The position numbers and the translations under genes were made by a program. A DNA stretch of 64,000 nt. Source: Vagococcus_D sp963518325. GTDB lineage: Bacteria > Bacillota > Bacilli > Lactobacillales > Vagococcaceae. Location: positions 28,054 to 92,053 of the forward strand of contig NZ_CAUQJB010000016.1 of assembly GCF_963518325.1 (NCBI RefSeq), written 5' to 3'. Shown piece by piece: positions 7,683 to 14,947 of this stretch; positions within the stretch are counted from its first letter, which is position 1; every line of letters begins with the position of its first letter. The notes under the pieces were generated by a model. That model searched no databases. It was not told the DNA's origin and saw nothing but the letters and a program-made list of their open reading frames with translations.

Positions 7683-9049
7683 CCAAGACCTTGTATTCCC
7701 GCGTCGTCCTCGCCTTTCTTGGGATTATCCTTTTTAGTTTAACCTTAGCCTCAATAATTGGGGTCACTCTTTTTAAGCAACGTTTCAACGCCGCTGGTCA
7801 AGTGGATATGCTGAAAGCTGGCGAACAAATTAGCCAGCTTTATGACCAGTCTCAGCCGGTTGATAGAGATCAGTTTTTACAACAAATGGCCGAGTTATCG
7901 ACGTATCCCATTCATCTTTACGACCAGCAACAGCAGGTGACATTTTTCAGCTTAAACAACAACAACATTGCCACGATTTCCGAATCTGGGATTAAACAGG
8001 TGCTAGGAGGCTCAATCTATCACTCTCGCCCCGGTCAGGAAGAGACTTATATCGGCATGCCCATTTCCCTCAACGGACAGACATACGCGATGTTTTTACA
8101 GTATTCTTACGAAAATGAACGACTGATTAATCTATTGATGCTGTTTGTCTTAGGTTGCGCCCTTCTGATTGGCAGTCTCTGTATTTTAATTGCCGCCCGT
8201 TATTTAGTCCGTCCTTTACGACAATTAAAAGAGGCAACTGAAAAACTTGCAACAGGGGACTTTGATGTCGCCCTTGATTTAAAACGACGAGATGAAGTCG
8301 GCGAACTAGCCCAAAGTTTCGACAAAATGGCCCATGACTTGAAACAAATAGAACAAATGCGTCAGGACTTTGTTTCCAATGTCTCTCATGAAATCCAGTC
8401 ACCTCTGACTTCAATTTCAGGATTTGCTCAAGCCTTAAAAAATGAAAAATTGGTCAGCCCAGAACAACGTCCCTATTACCTGAATATCATTATTGCTGAA
8501 AGCAAGCGACTGTCGCGCTTAGGAGATAATCTCCTAAAATTAGCCTCTCTAGACTCGGAACATCATCCCTTTGTCCCGGAATTTGTTGATGTGGCCGAAC
8601 AAATTCGCCAAGTCATTGTGGCTTCAGAGCCCCAGTGGTCTGCTAAGGATCTTACGATTACCTTAAACGCCCCTGTCCCCGTTCTAGTCTCAGGTGATCG
8701 TGATTTACTGCAGCAAGTCTGGTTAAACCTACTGAGTAACAGCATTAAATTTACCCCTGACTCTGGCAGAATCACCATTGACATTGATGAAGGCCGCCCT
8801 GTCGTGATAACGTTTAAGGATACTGGTAAAGGCATCCCCGAAGAGGAACTCTCAACTATTTTTCAGCGTTTCTACAAGTCTGATAAAGCCCGCAATCGGC
8901 AACAAAGTGGTAATGGTTTAGGTCTGGCTATCGTAAAAAAAATTGTCACTCTCCACCAGGGCACAATTGAGGTCACTAGCAAAATTGAAAGAGGCACACT
9001 TGTCACACTCACTCTCCCTGAAAGTAAGACACCCCCTCCTAGCCATTAG
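7679..9049 (+). CDS. Sensor histidine kinase (HAMP-HisKA-HATPase)
   Basis: A 456-residue membrane sensor kinase, partner of the response regulator that it overlaps by 4 bases. Membrane segments at about 10-31 and 150-172 bracket an extracellular sensor loop of about 115 residues. HAMP (173-225) and a HisKA H-box with His237 in the sequence SHEIQSPLTSI follow. The ATPase domain has N, G1 (KDTGKGIP) and G2 (GNGLGLAI) boxes. The H-box has Q-S where most kinases have R-T, as in the YclK-like subgroup, which I recall with moderate certainty. The stop codon lies inside the stem region of the terminator. Confidence 0.95.
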   Translation: MTKTLYSRVVLAFLGIILFSLTLASIIGVTLFKQRFNAAGQVDMLKAGEQISQLYDQSQPVDRDQFLQQMAELSTYPIHLYDQQQQVTFFSLNNNNIATISESGIKQVLGGSIYHSRPGQEETYIGMPISLNGQTYAMFLQYSYENERLINLLMLFVLGCALLIGSLCILIAARYLVRPLRQLKEATEKLATGDFDVALDLKRRDEVGELAQSFDKMAHDLKQIEQMRQDFVSNVSHEIQSPLTSISGFAQALKNEKLVSPEQRPYYLNIIIAESKRLSRLGDNLLKLASLDSEHHPFVPEFVDVAEQIRQVIVASEPQWSAKDLTITLNAPVPVLVSGDRDLLQQVWLNLLSNSIKFTPDSGRITIDIDEGRPVVITFKDTGKGIPEEELSTIFQRFYKSDKARNRQQSGNGLGLAIVKKIVTLHQGTIEVTSKIERGTLVTLTLPESKTPPPSH

Positions 9050-9070
9050 CCAGGAAGGGGTGTCTTATTT
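9026..9070 (+). terminator. Intrinsic terminator of the two-component operon
   Basis: AAGACACCCC (9026-9035) pairs with GGGGTGTCTT (9057-9066), followed by ATTT. The kinase stop codon lies in the loop side of the hairpin. Confidence 0.85.
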
Positions 9071-9243
9071 CTTATATCTGGCAACCTATCTTGCGCCTCA
9101 TCTCCTACTGGCTTTCCAACTTACCCATTCAAACCGAGCCTCAAGGGTGAGGAAAAATTCAGTCTTAAGGACGATACCAAAGAACATCCCCGATGCTATT
9201 ATAAGTATATAGAAAACAAACACAGAGATGGAGGTCGAAAGAC

Positions 9244-9435
9244 ATGGAAAAAAAATCAACATTAACAACAGTCTTAACAATCGTCGGGTTTATCGTCGTA
9301 GCTTCACTATTAATGAAAGTATTGGGTGGCATTTTAGGCTTTGCTTTACACATCTTAATTCCAATGGCCTTAGTTGTCTGGTTAGTTCGCTTCATCTTCG
9401 GTGACCGTAAGCAAAAACAACAATATTATCGTTAA
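9244..9435 (+). CDS. Small membrane protein, 63 residues
   Basis: A 63-residue protein with two hydrophobic segments (about 8-28 and 30-52) and a basic C-terminal tail (DRKQKQQYYR). It has a good GGAGG box before the ATG and an extended -10 (TGCTATTAT, 9194-9202) about 45 bases upstream, then a terminator, so it is a single-gene unit. It lies directly after the two-component system. Small two-helix proteins in this position are often envelope-stress outputs, but I do not recognise the family and the link is inference. Confidence 0.82.
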   Translation: MEKKSTLTTVLTIVGFIVVASLLMKVLGGILGFALHILIPMALVVWLVRFIFGDRKQKQQYYR

Positions 9436-9500
9436 CTATAACGTTACCCCCTAAGGCAACGCTTATATATACAAAGAATTATTTCCCCCGAAATTTTTCT

Positions 9501-9540
9501 AAAAAAAGTCTTTCACCTTTAGGTAGAAAGACTTTTTGTT
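9501..9540. terminator. Bidirectional intrinsic terminator
   Basis: AAAAAGTCTTTC pairs with GAAAGACTTTTT around a short loop, with A/T runs on both sides. It serves the small membrane protein (+) and the convergent ZIP transporter (-), whose stop codon abuts it. Confidence 0.9.
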
Positions 9541-10359
9541 TTAGCCTAGAGCAACGTCCAGAACCATCATAATAATAAAGCCAACCATCACACCAAAAAC
9601 ACCGTAATGATTTTTACTTGACGTCGTTTGCTGGGCTTCGGGAATCAGTTCTTCCACCACGACATAAATCATGGCACCCGCTGCAAAAGCCAATGCGTAT
9701 GGCAAGATAGACGCCATTCTGGTTACTAGCAATGCCCCTAAAACGCCTGCAATCGGTTCAACAATCCCCGAAGCCTGACCATAAGCGAAGGCTCTTGTAC
9801 GGCTCAGACCTTCCTGTCTGAGAGGAATCGAAACAGCGGCTCCTTCTGGAAAATTCTGAATCCCGATGCCGATAGCCACCGAAATAGCGGCCAAAACACC
9901 GGCAGTCGGGTTAGCCATCTGATTGGCAGCTCCAAATGCTACGCCCACTGCTAGACCTTCGGGAATATTGTGAAGAGTAATCGAAAAAACCAACAAAATG
10001 GTTCGTTTCAAATGACTGGGCAACCCTTCCGTCTCATTGTTCGGCCCAAAATGCATATGGGGAATTAAACGGTCGGCGGCGTATAAAAATAAGCCACCTA
10101 AGGCAAAACCAATCCCTGCTACTAACCAGGGGATATCCCCGTTAGCTTTAGCTTGTTCAATTGCCGGGTCAAGTAACGACCAGAAACTAGCCGCAATCAT
10201 AACCCCTGAAGCAAATCCCAACATAACATTTAAGACATCTTTTTTGATATCCTTGAAGAAAAAAACTAATGCAGCTCCCAGAGCTGTCATACCATATGTA
10301 AACAGCGTCCCTACCAATGCCTGTTGCCAAGCATCCAAACCAAGTAACCAATCAATCAT
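9541..10359 (-). CDS. ZIP family divalent metal transporter
   Basis: A 272-residue inner-membrane transporter with eight predicted helices. The two metal-binding helices carry the ZIP signatures HNIPEG (near residue 130) and NFPEG (near residue 168), and a third acidic motif EELIPEA lies near residue 240. A His-containing loop (PHMHFG) is on the cytoplasmic side between helices 3 and 4. The family imports Zn, Fe or Mn; selectivity is not readable. It is a single gene with its own terminator. No metal-regulator operator was recognised upstream. Confidence 0.95.
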   Translation of the reverse strand: MIDWLLGLDAWQQALVGTLFTYGMTALGAALVFFFKDIKKDVLNVMLGFASGVMIAASFWSLLDPAIEQAKANGDIPWLVAGIGFALGGLFLYAADRLIPHMHFGPNNETEGLPSHLKRTILLVFSITLHNIPEGLAVGVAFGAANQMANPTAGVLAAISVAIGIGIQNFPEGAAVSIPLRQEGLSRTRAFAYGQASGIVEPIAGVLGALLVTRMASILPYALAFAAGAMIYVVVEELIPEAQQTTSSKNHYGVFGVMVGFIIMMVLDVALG

Positions 10360-10501
10360 CTACGCGCCTCCATTCAATAAAGAGTCTTTATATGTTCATT
10401 TTATCACACGTTTCGACCACAGCCAAGTTTTTACAGGCACAAATAAATTGTTTTTTAGGCAACCTTAAAAATTCTGTCTATCGATCTAGTAAAAAACTGC
10501 T

Positions 10502-10530
10502 AAAAAAACTACAACCGCTTTGGTTGTAGT
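10502..10530 (-). terminator. Intrinsic terminator of folT
   Basis: On the - strand ACTACAACC pairs with GGTTGTAGT around a 5-base loop and is followed by seven T. Confidence 0.9.
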
Positions 10531-10556
10531 AGTGGATGTTTAGTCGTTAGACCTAC

Positions 10557-11084
10557 TTAAGGTTGAAACCGTGCTACTTGACTCTTTAAAATCCCTTTAT
10601 TGCCGAGACCATACATCAATCCAACTTGAATCGGCAAAAGAATCAGCGATTTACCTATTCTAAGGGGGATTTGAGCAAGAACCCCTGGCCCCATCATCAA
10701 ATAAAGCCAAAATGTATTCAAGATCATGTCAATCAGAATCATCACAAACAAGTTGGCAATTAAGACTCGTTGCCAAGTCATCTCCTTTTTATAAAAGAAC
10801 CAGCCATAGATGGCTCCTGATAAAAAAGCTGATAATGAAAAACCTGGAAAATACCCGCCACCGACTGATGGAAATAAGGTAATGCCGATAAAATCAGACA
10901 GTGTGGAACCTACTCCTGTTAAAAGCGGTCCAAATGTCATGGCCATTATCGTTGTGGGAATAAACGAAAAGCCAATTCTAACAAAGGGTGTCTGAATTAC
11001 CAGAAACCTTGTTAAAATCAGCTGCATAGCCATTAGTACGCCCATTAAGGCGATTCCCTTGGTGTTGATTTTTTTTGTGTTCAT
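10557..11084 (-). CDS. folT: Folate ECF transporter S component FolT
   Basis: A 175-residue S-component of an energy-coupling-factor vitamin transporter with about six helices. The family features are a conserved N-terminal MGVLMAMQLILTRFLVIQT, an LSDFIGITLFP segment and NTFWLYLMMG near residue 130, seen in folate-specific FolT. It must borrow the ECF module (EcfA/A'/T) from elsewhere, as group II ECF systems do. I use the ATG at 11084 rather than 11093, because the AGGAG box directly abuts the upstream ATG but is 9 bases from the chosen one. The leader holds a tetrahydrofolate riboswitch, which independently supports folate as the substrate. Confidence 0.93.
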   Translation of the reverse strand: MNTKKINTKGIALMGVLMAMQLILTRFLVIQTPFVRIGFSFIPTTIMAMTFGPLLTGVGSTLSDFIGITLFPSVGGGYFPGFSLSAFLSGAIYGWFFYKKEMTWQRVLIANLFVMILIDMILNTFWLYLMMGPGVLAQIPLRIGKSLILLPIQVGLMYGLGNKGILKSQVARFQP

Positions 11085-11111
11085 CCTGCGCATCTCCTAA
11101 TAGAGTTGCTA

Positions 11112-11222
11112 CAAAAAAACTGCAGCGAATGCGAAAATAAAACCGCGAACTAAAAGTCCTTCGTCCGAAAGGCAACATCCCATCCTTCCAACACTTAACG
11201 CTTTATTTCCTACTCTGTTTAT
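11112..11222 (-). promoter_or_regulatory. Tetrahydrofolate (THF-I) riboswitch of folT
   Basis: The - strand leader contains the blocks typical of THF-I riboswitches in order: GAGTAGG, GCGTTAAGTGT (complement of 11191-11201), GATGGGATGTTG (complement of 11173-11184), ACGAAGG and CGCGG. An A/T-rich helix brackets the core (AAATAAA pairing with TTTATTT). These match my memory of the streptococcal folT riboswitch. The folT AGGAG box lies only about 15 bases after the aptamer, so control by masking the ribosome binding site is likely. A T7 stretch (complement of 11113-11119) leaves termination possible. Confidence 0.88.
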
Positions 11223-11290
11223 TTTGGTATTACTACCACTTTTAATATAGCATACTTACGATGATTTAACTATGGAGTTGTCTTGAGTTT

Positions 11291-11722
11291 TCAATAAGAG
11301 CTTAAGGGTTTATCCAATTCTTCCTTCACAATTTCCCGAAAATCCAAAAAACCTGCTGCCAGCCCTCTAATGAGTGCTTCAGCCGTCCCGACATTCGTCG
11401 CTAAAGGTACTTCATACACATCACTTAAGCGAATAAGCGCATTGACATCCGGTTCGTGGGGTTGGGAAGCCAAAGGATCTCTCAAAAAAATAATCAAATC
11501 CATTTTATTCTCAGAAATCAACGCTCCAATTTGCTGATCCCCTCCCAGCGGTCCTGATTTAAAGCAATGAACCTCTAAACCTGTCGCCTCCATTACTCGC
11601 TGCCCCGTCGTCCCAGTAGCGTATAAGGTGTGTTTCTTTAAAATCCGTTTGTAAGCCGTTGTTAAATTAACCATTGTCTTTTTTTTACGATCATGTGCAA
11701 TTAGTGCAATATTCACTCCCAT
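11291..11722 (-). CDS. mgsA: Methylglyoxal synthase
   Basis: A 143-residue enzyme converting dihydroxyacetone phosphate to methylglyoxal and phosphate, a bypass of lower glycolysis. Signatures are IALIAHDRKK at the N-terminus, TGTTG (phosphate loop) near residue 38, SGPLGGDQQIG with catalytic Asp near residue 60, and FLRDPL near residue 90. Length and sequence are typical. Upstream on the - strand an extended -10 (TGCTACAAT, about 11788-11796) is likely its promoter. It is a single gene. The aldo-keto reductase at 25.9 kb could detoxify its product (inference). Confidence 0.96.
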   Translation of the reverse strand: MGVNIALIAHDRKKKTMVNLTTAYKRILKKHTLYATGTTGQRVMEATGLEVHCFKSGPLGGDQQIGALISENKMDLIIFLRDPLASQPHEPDVNALIRLSDVYEVPLATNVGTAEALIRGLAAGFLDFREIVKEELDKPLSSY

Positions 11723-11787
11723 AACCTCTTTCCCTTACCTCTCTCTACACCTGTCTGCTTGAGCAAAGAGTGGCCGTCTTTAACTCT

Positions 11788-11796
11788 ATTGTAGCA
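11788..11796 (-). promoter_or_regulatory. Extended -10 promoter of mgsA
   Basis: The - strand reads TGCTACAAT, a near-consensus -10 with TGn extension, about 66 bases before the start codon. The -35 is weak. Confidence 0.5.
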
Positions 11797-11925
11797 TAAT
11801 GAGATCCTTATTCTGATTTTCTTAACTTAATGACTCTCGTTTCCTGCCCTGCCTTGAACCTCAGCTGATTCTATGATAAATTTAGGCTAACATTACTTTT
11901 ACATTATATGACAGGAGAGAGGTTC

Positions 11926-12636
11926 ATGGAATCTTTAGGGCAAAAAACTGAACGAAAATTGATGACTTACATCCATGACCAGCAGTTAATGCCAGGCGAT
12001 CGTTTGCCTGGTGAGATTCAACTGGCAAAAATACTCCAAGTTGGCCGCAGTACGTTACGGGAGGTAATCCGTGTCCTCAGCGCTAAAAACATTCTGGAAG
12101 TTAAGCGGGGAGCAGGGACCTTTCTGCTCAGTACAGATATGTACGGTGAGGATCCTTTAGGGTTTTCAGCTGTCAAAGATCGGATTCAATTAACTAAGAA
12201 TCTGATAGATATTCGTTATTTATTAGAGCCATCAATGGCCTCACTTGCAGCTAAACATGCTTCAACAATAGAAATCGCCACCTTGCAAAAGTTACACGAA
12301 GAGATCATTCGGCTTATTAGTGAAGGCGACGAATCCTATTTATTACTAGACAAAGAATTTCATTTAACCATCGCAGCAGCCAGCAAAAATGTGGCCCTGC
12401 TACGCTTGATTCCGGTCATTAACAATTCAATCGATCTCTACGGCGAATTCACCGCTAAAAGAGAAATCAATAATACTGGGAGTCATCATCAGGATATTCT
12501 AACCGCCATTATGGAAAAAGATAGTCAAGGCGCTTATGATGCGATGCTGATCCATATGGCTCATAATCGCGAGCGTTTGACCCGTTATTTAGTGAGTCTG
12601 GAAATGGATGACCTCAAGGAGGAACAGCATGACTAA
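11926..12636 (+). CDS. FadR/GntR regulator with intact FCD domain
   Basis: A 236-residue regulator. The N-terminal winged helix-turn-helix reads LPGEIQLAKILQVGRSTLRE then VIRVLSAKNILEVKRGAGTF, the GntR signature. The C-terminal FCD effector domain (about 85-230) keeps the expected metal ligands: Asp and His in LDKEFHL, His in SHHQDI, and His in IHMAHN. The ATG at 11926 has an AGGAGAGAGG box; the one 18 bases upstream does not. It overlaps the next gene, a paralogue, by 8 bases. Together they precede a PTS permease and a phospho-beta-glucosidase, so they probably control uptake of a beta-glucoside. A promoter TTGAAC-17-TAAATT (11854-11882) contains a small dyad TCAGCTGA. Confidence 0.93.
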   Translation: MESLGQKTERKLMTYIHDQQLMPGDRLPGEIQLAKILQVGRSTLREVIRVLSAKNILEVKRGAGTFLLSTDMYGEDPLGFSAVKDRIQLTKNLIDIRYLLEPSMASLAAKHASTIEIATLQKLHEEIIRLISEGDESYLLLDKEFHLTIAAASKNVALLRLIPVINNSIDLYGEFTAKREINNTGSHHQDILTAIMEKDSQGAYDAMLIHMAHNRERLTRYLVSLEMDDLKEEQHD

Positions 12637-13315
12637 TAATCAAACCCTCAGCGAATTAGTAAGTGAGGCTATCCTTTCCTATATTGAGGAGTCAAATTTA
12701 GCAGTCGGCGATGCTTTACCAAATGAATTTGAACTGGCTCAACAACTTAAGGTTGGCAGAAGTACGATTCGAGAAGCCATTAAGTATTTGGCCTCCCTCA
12801 GTGTGCTAGAAGTCAGACAGGGGGCGGGGACCTTCATCCGCCATAAAACCATTCAAGTTTTCGATCCACTAGGATTAGGTTTGATGACCGATCACCATCA
12901 ATTAGCCATTGATTTGCTAGAAATCCGCTTTTTGTTGGAACCGACCATTGTGGCTCTTGCTGTTGAACAGTCCTCCCCTCAAGAACTGGCTTTAATTCAT
13001 CAGTTATTGAACCAGCTACCTCTCAAACTAGCAGAAGATAGCGATAATTTTTTAAATAGTTATAAAGATATCCTAGTTCAGTTTATTCAACTTTGTGGCA
13101 ATGACGCCTACCATAATTTACTTTTTATTTTCCAAGAATCGATTCAGTTAAACCACCGCTACTTAACAATCACTGATTATCAACAACTTCTACGGGCCTA
13201 TAGTCAATTAGCTTGGGCTATCGAAAAAAAAGAAGCCATAGAAGCCGCAAACAGCATTAAACTTGCCTTAACGACTATTCGGCGTGCCCTCAGAAAACAA
13301 ATACCTACTAACTGA
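12629..13315 (+). CDS. FadR/GntR paralogue with degenerate FCD domain
   Basis: A 228-residue paralogue of the regulator just upstream. The DNA-binding part is well kept (LPNEFELAQQLKVGRSTIRE then AIKYLASLSVLEVRQGAGTF). The C-terminal half follows the FCD fold in length and hydrophobic pattern but has lost every usual metal ligand. Where the first copy has LDKEFHL this one has NSYKDIL; SHHQDI is replaced by RAYSQL, and IHMAHN by IKLALT. It therefore may not bind the usual metal/carboxylate effector and could act as a constitutive repressor or a heterodimer partner. The ATG at 12629 follows AAGGAGG and overlaps the upstream stop by 8 bases, so the two are made together. A terminator follows. 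Confidence 0.88.
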   Translation: MTNNQTLSELVSEAILSYIEESNLAVGDALPNEFELAQQLKVGRSTIREAIKYLASLSVLEVRQGAGTFIRHKTIQVFDPLGLGLMTDHHQLAIDLLEIRFLLEPTIVALAVEQSSPQELALIHQLLNQLPLKLAEDSDNFLNSYKDILVQFIQLCGNDAYHNLLFIFQESIQLNHRYLTITDYQQLLRAYSQLAWAIEKKEAIEAANSIKLALTTIRRALRKQIPTN

Positions 13316-13345
13316 CCTAGTAACTCTAGGTCTTTTAATATTTTT
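13314..13345 (+). terminator. Intrinsic terminator after the regulator pair
   Basis: GACCTAG (13314-13320) pairs with CTAGGTC (13326-13332), then TTTTAATATTTTT. It separates the regulators from the PTS operon promoter. Confidence 0.8.
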
Positions 13346-13360
13346 AGGCCTCTCACCAAA

Positions 13361-13375
13361 TCATCAGACATGTCA
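13361..13375 (+). promoter_or_regulatory. Putative FadR-type operator O1
   Basis: TCATCAGACATGTCA, the first of three near-identical copies of CATCAGACATGT between the regulator genes and the PTS permease. It contains the palindrome GACATGTC and lies 117 bp (about 11 helical turns) upstream of the next copy. Confidence 0.65.
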
Positions 13376-13469
13376 TTCCAAATACATTTACCATCTCCCT
13401 CTTCAAAACCTTTAAAAAGTAGTTAAAATTGACTAAAACACCTTTCATCTATTTTTTTACGTTAGCCTA

Positions 13470-13498
13470 TTGACAAGTCATCAGACATGTTTTATGAT
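13470..13498 (+). promoter_or_regulatory. Sigma-A promoter of the PTS/GH1 operon, operator O2 in spacer
   Basis: Perfect -35 TTGACA (13470-13475), a 17-bp spacer and -10 TATGAT (13493-13498). The spacer contains the second copy of the repeat, TCATCAGACATGT (13478-13490), where a bound regulator would block RNA polymerase. Confidence 0.85.
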
Positions 13499-13502
13499 TT
13501 AA

Positions 13503-13516
13503 ACATCAGACATGTC
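13503..13516 (+). promoter_or_regulatory. Putative FadR-type operator O3
   Basis: ACATCAGACATGTC, the third copy of the repeat, spaced 25 bp after O2 and overlapping the predicted transcription start. Confidence 0.7.
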
Positions 13517-13625
13517 GATCCAACTCGTTCATTCCACCCCATGGAGCGAAATCATTCTGATACCGTCACAAATGAAACCGATATCTTTTATCGGATTCAA
13601 TCAAATAAGAATAGGAGTGGTACGA

Positions 13626-14933
13626 ATGAACAAACCAAGTGCGATGGATCGCATGGTAGATGTCTTAGGTAGATTTGCAAACAAGGTGAATAGCTATCGC
13701 TATATCATGGTTATCAAAAACGCCTTTGCCGCCTTAATTCCGGTAATTATTACAGGAGCTTTTGCAACCCTTTTTTCAGCGATGATTTTTGATGACGTGA
13801 ACGGACTTGCCCAAATTGATGCACTGTCGTTTTTAGTTACCTTAAAGCCGATTGCCGTCTCTGTCAACTACGTCACCCTTAGTTTCTTAACCATCTACGC
13901 AGTCTTTCTTATCGGGATTGAACTAGCTAAATTAAACGGCATTTCCAGTTTTTTCCCAGGCATTGTTGCCGTCATGTCTTATTTATCTGTTAACCCTACG
14001 ACATTCGAGGTAATCAACGAAGATGTTTCCGTCATTGCCGAAAACGTCTTGGCGAAACAGTACACGGATACGAAAGGGCTTTTCTTGGGCATGTTTGTGG
14101 CGATTGCCTCGATTGAATTATATTCCTGGCTAGGCAAACAAGATCGCTTAAAAATTAAGATGCCTGACACCGTCCCTTCAAATGTTTCCAATAGTTTTTC
14201 AGCACTAATCCCGACAGTTTTAACCGTTACCTCAGTGGCCTTATGTGGCTTTCTAATTAAAATCAGTACAGGGATGTATGCCTATGATATCATTTATAAC
14301 ATCGTCCAAAAGCCTCTGGAAAGCGTTATACAAGGCTTGCCTGGTATTCTTATTCTGGTTTTTGTGGCGCAAATCTTTTGGGTTATTGGCATCCATGGCA
14401 ATCAAATGATTAAACCCATCCGAGAACCTTTATTATTAGCCTCCATTGCAGTCAATACCGAGGCCTTTAACGCCGGAAAAGAAGTCCCCAATATTATTAC
14501 CATGCCATTTTGGGATATGTATATGAGCATTGGTGGTTCTGGGGTAACCATTGGCTTGTTGATCTCCATCCTCTTAGTTAGCAAACGAGATGATTTAAAA
14601 GAAATCACTAAGTTATCCTTAGCACCTGGCCTCTTTAATATTAATGAACCCGTGATCTTCGGAATGCCCATCATGTTAAATCCCATATTGGCGATTCCGT
14701 TTATTATTACCCCTTTGATTACCGGCACGATCGGTTACGTCGCTACCTACTTCGGTTTTGCTGCCAAAGCGGTCGTCATGATTCCCTGGCCAACACCTCC
14801 GATTATTTCAGCCTATTTAGCCACAGCCGGTGATTTAGGAGCAGTCATCACACAATTAATTTGCATCGCCGTCTCCATCGTTATCTATCTACCGTTCGTT
14901 AAGGTAGCAAATAAACAGCAACTTGCTGCATAG
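13626..14933 (+). CDS. PTS EIIC, cellobiose/lactose family permease
   Basis: A 435-residue PTS membrane component with about ten helices. It has the family landmarks VIGIHGNQM (with the conserved His) near residue 257 and FNINEPVIFGMP (with the conserved Glu) near residue 340. The frame is open far upstream, but AGGAG 8 bases before the ATG at 13626 fixes the start and gives the usual family length. No EIIA or EIIB domain is fused or adjacent, so the cognate EIIA/EIIB must be encoded elsewhere. It is followed after 14 bases by a GH1 phospho-glycosidase, so the substrate is most likely a beta-glucoside imported as its 6-phosphate. It is regulated by the FadR pair (inference from the operators). 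Confidence 0.93.
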   Translation: MNKPSAMDRMVDVLGRFANKVNSYRYIMVIKNAFAALIPVIITGAFATLFSAMIFDDVNGLAQIDALSFLVTLKPIAVSVNYVTLSFLTIYAVFLIGIELAKLNGISSFFPGIVAVMSYLSVNPTTFEVINEDVSVIAENVLAKQYTDTKGLFLGMFVAIASIELYSWLGKQDRLKIKMPDTVPSNVSNSFSALIPTVLTVTSVALCGFLIKISTGMYAYDIIYNIVQKPLESVIQGLPGILILVFVAQIFWVIGIHGNQMIKPIREPLLLASIAVNTEAFNAGKEVPNIITMPFWDMYMSIGGSGVTIGLLISILLVSKRDDLKEITKLSLAPGLFNINEPVIFGMPIMLNPILAIPFIITPLITGTIGYVATYFGFAAKAVVMIPWPTPPIISAYLATAGDLGAVITQLICIAVSIVIYLPFVKVANKQQLAA

Positions 14934-14947
14934 AAAGGAACATTTTA

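Larger units (their letters stand above)
13316..13625. other. Intergenic control region of the PTS/GH1 operon
   Basis: This 310-bp gap holds the terminator of the regulator pair, the three operator repeats, the promoter, and a leader of roughly 120 bases before the EIIC start. No further gene is convincing in it. Confidence 0.75.
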
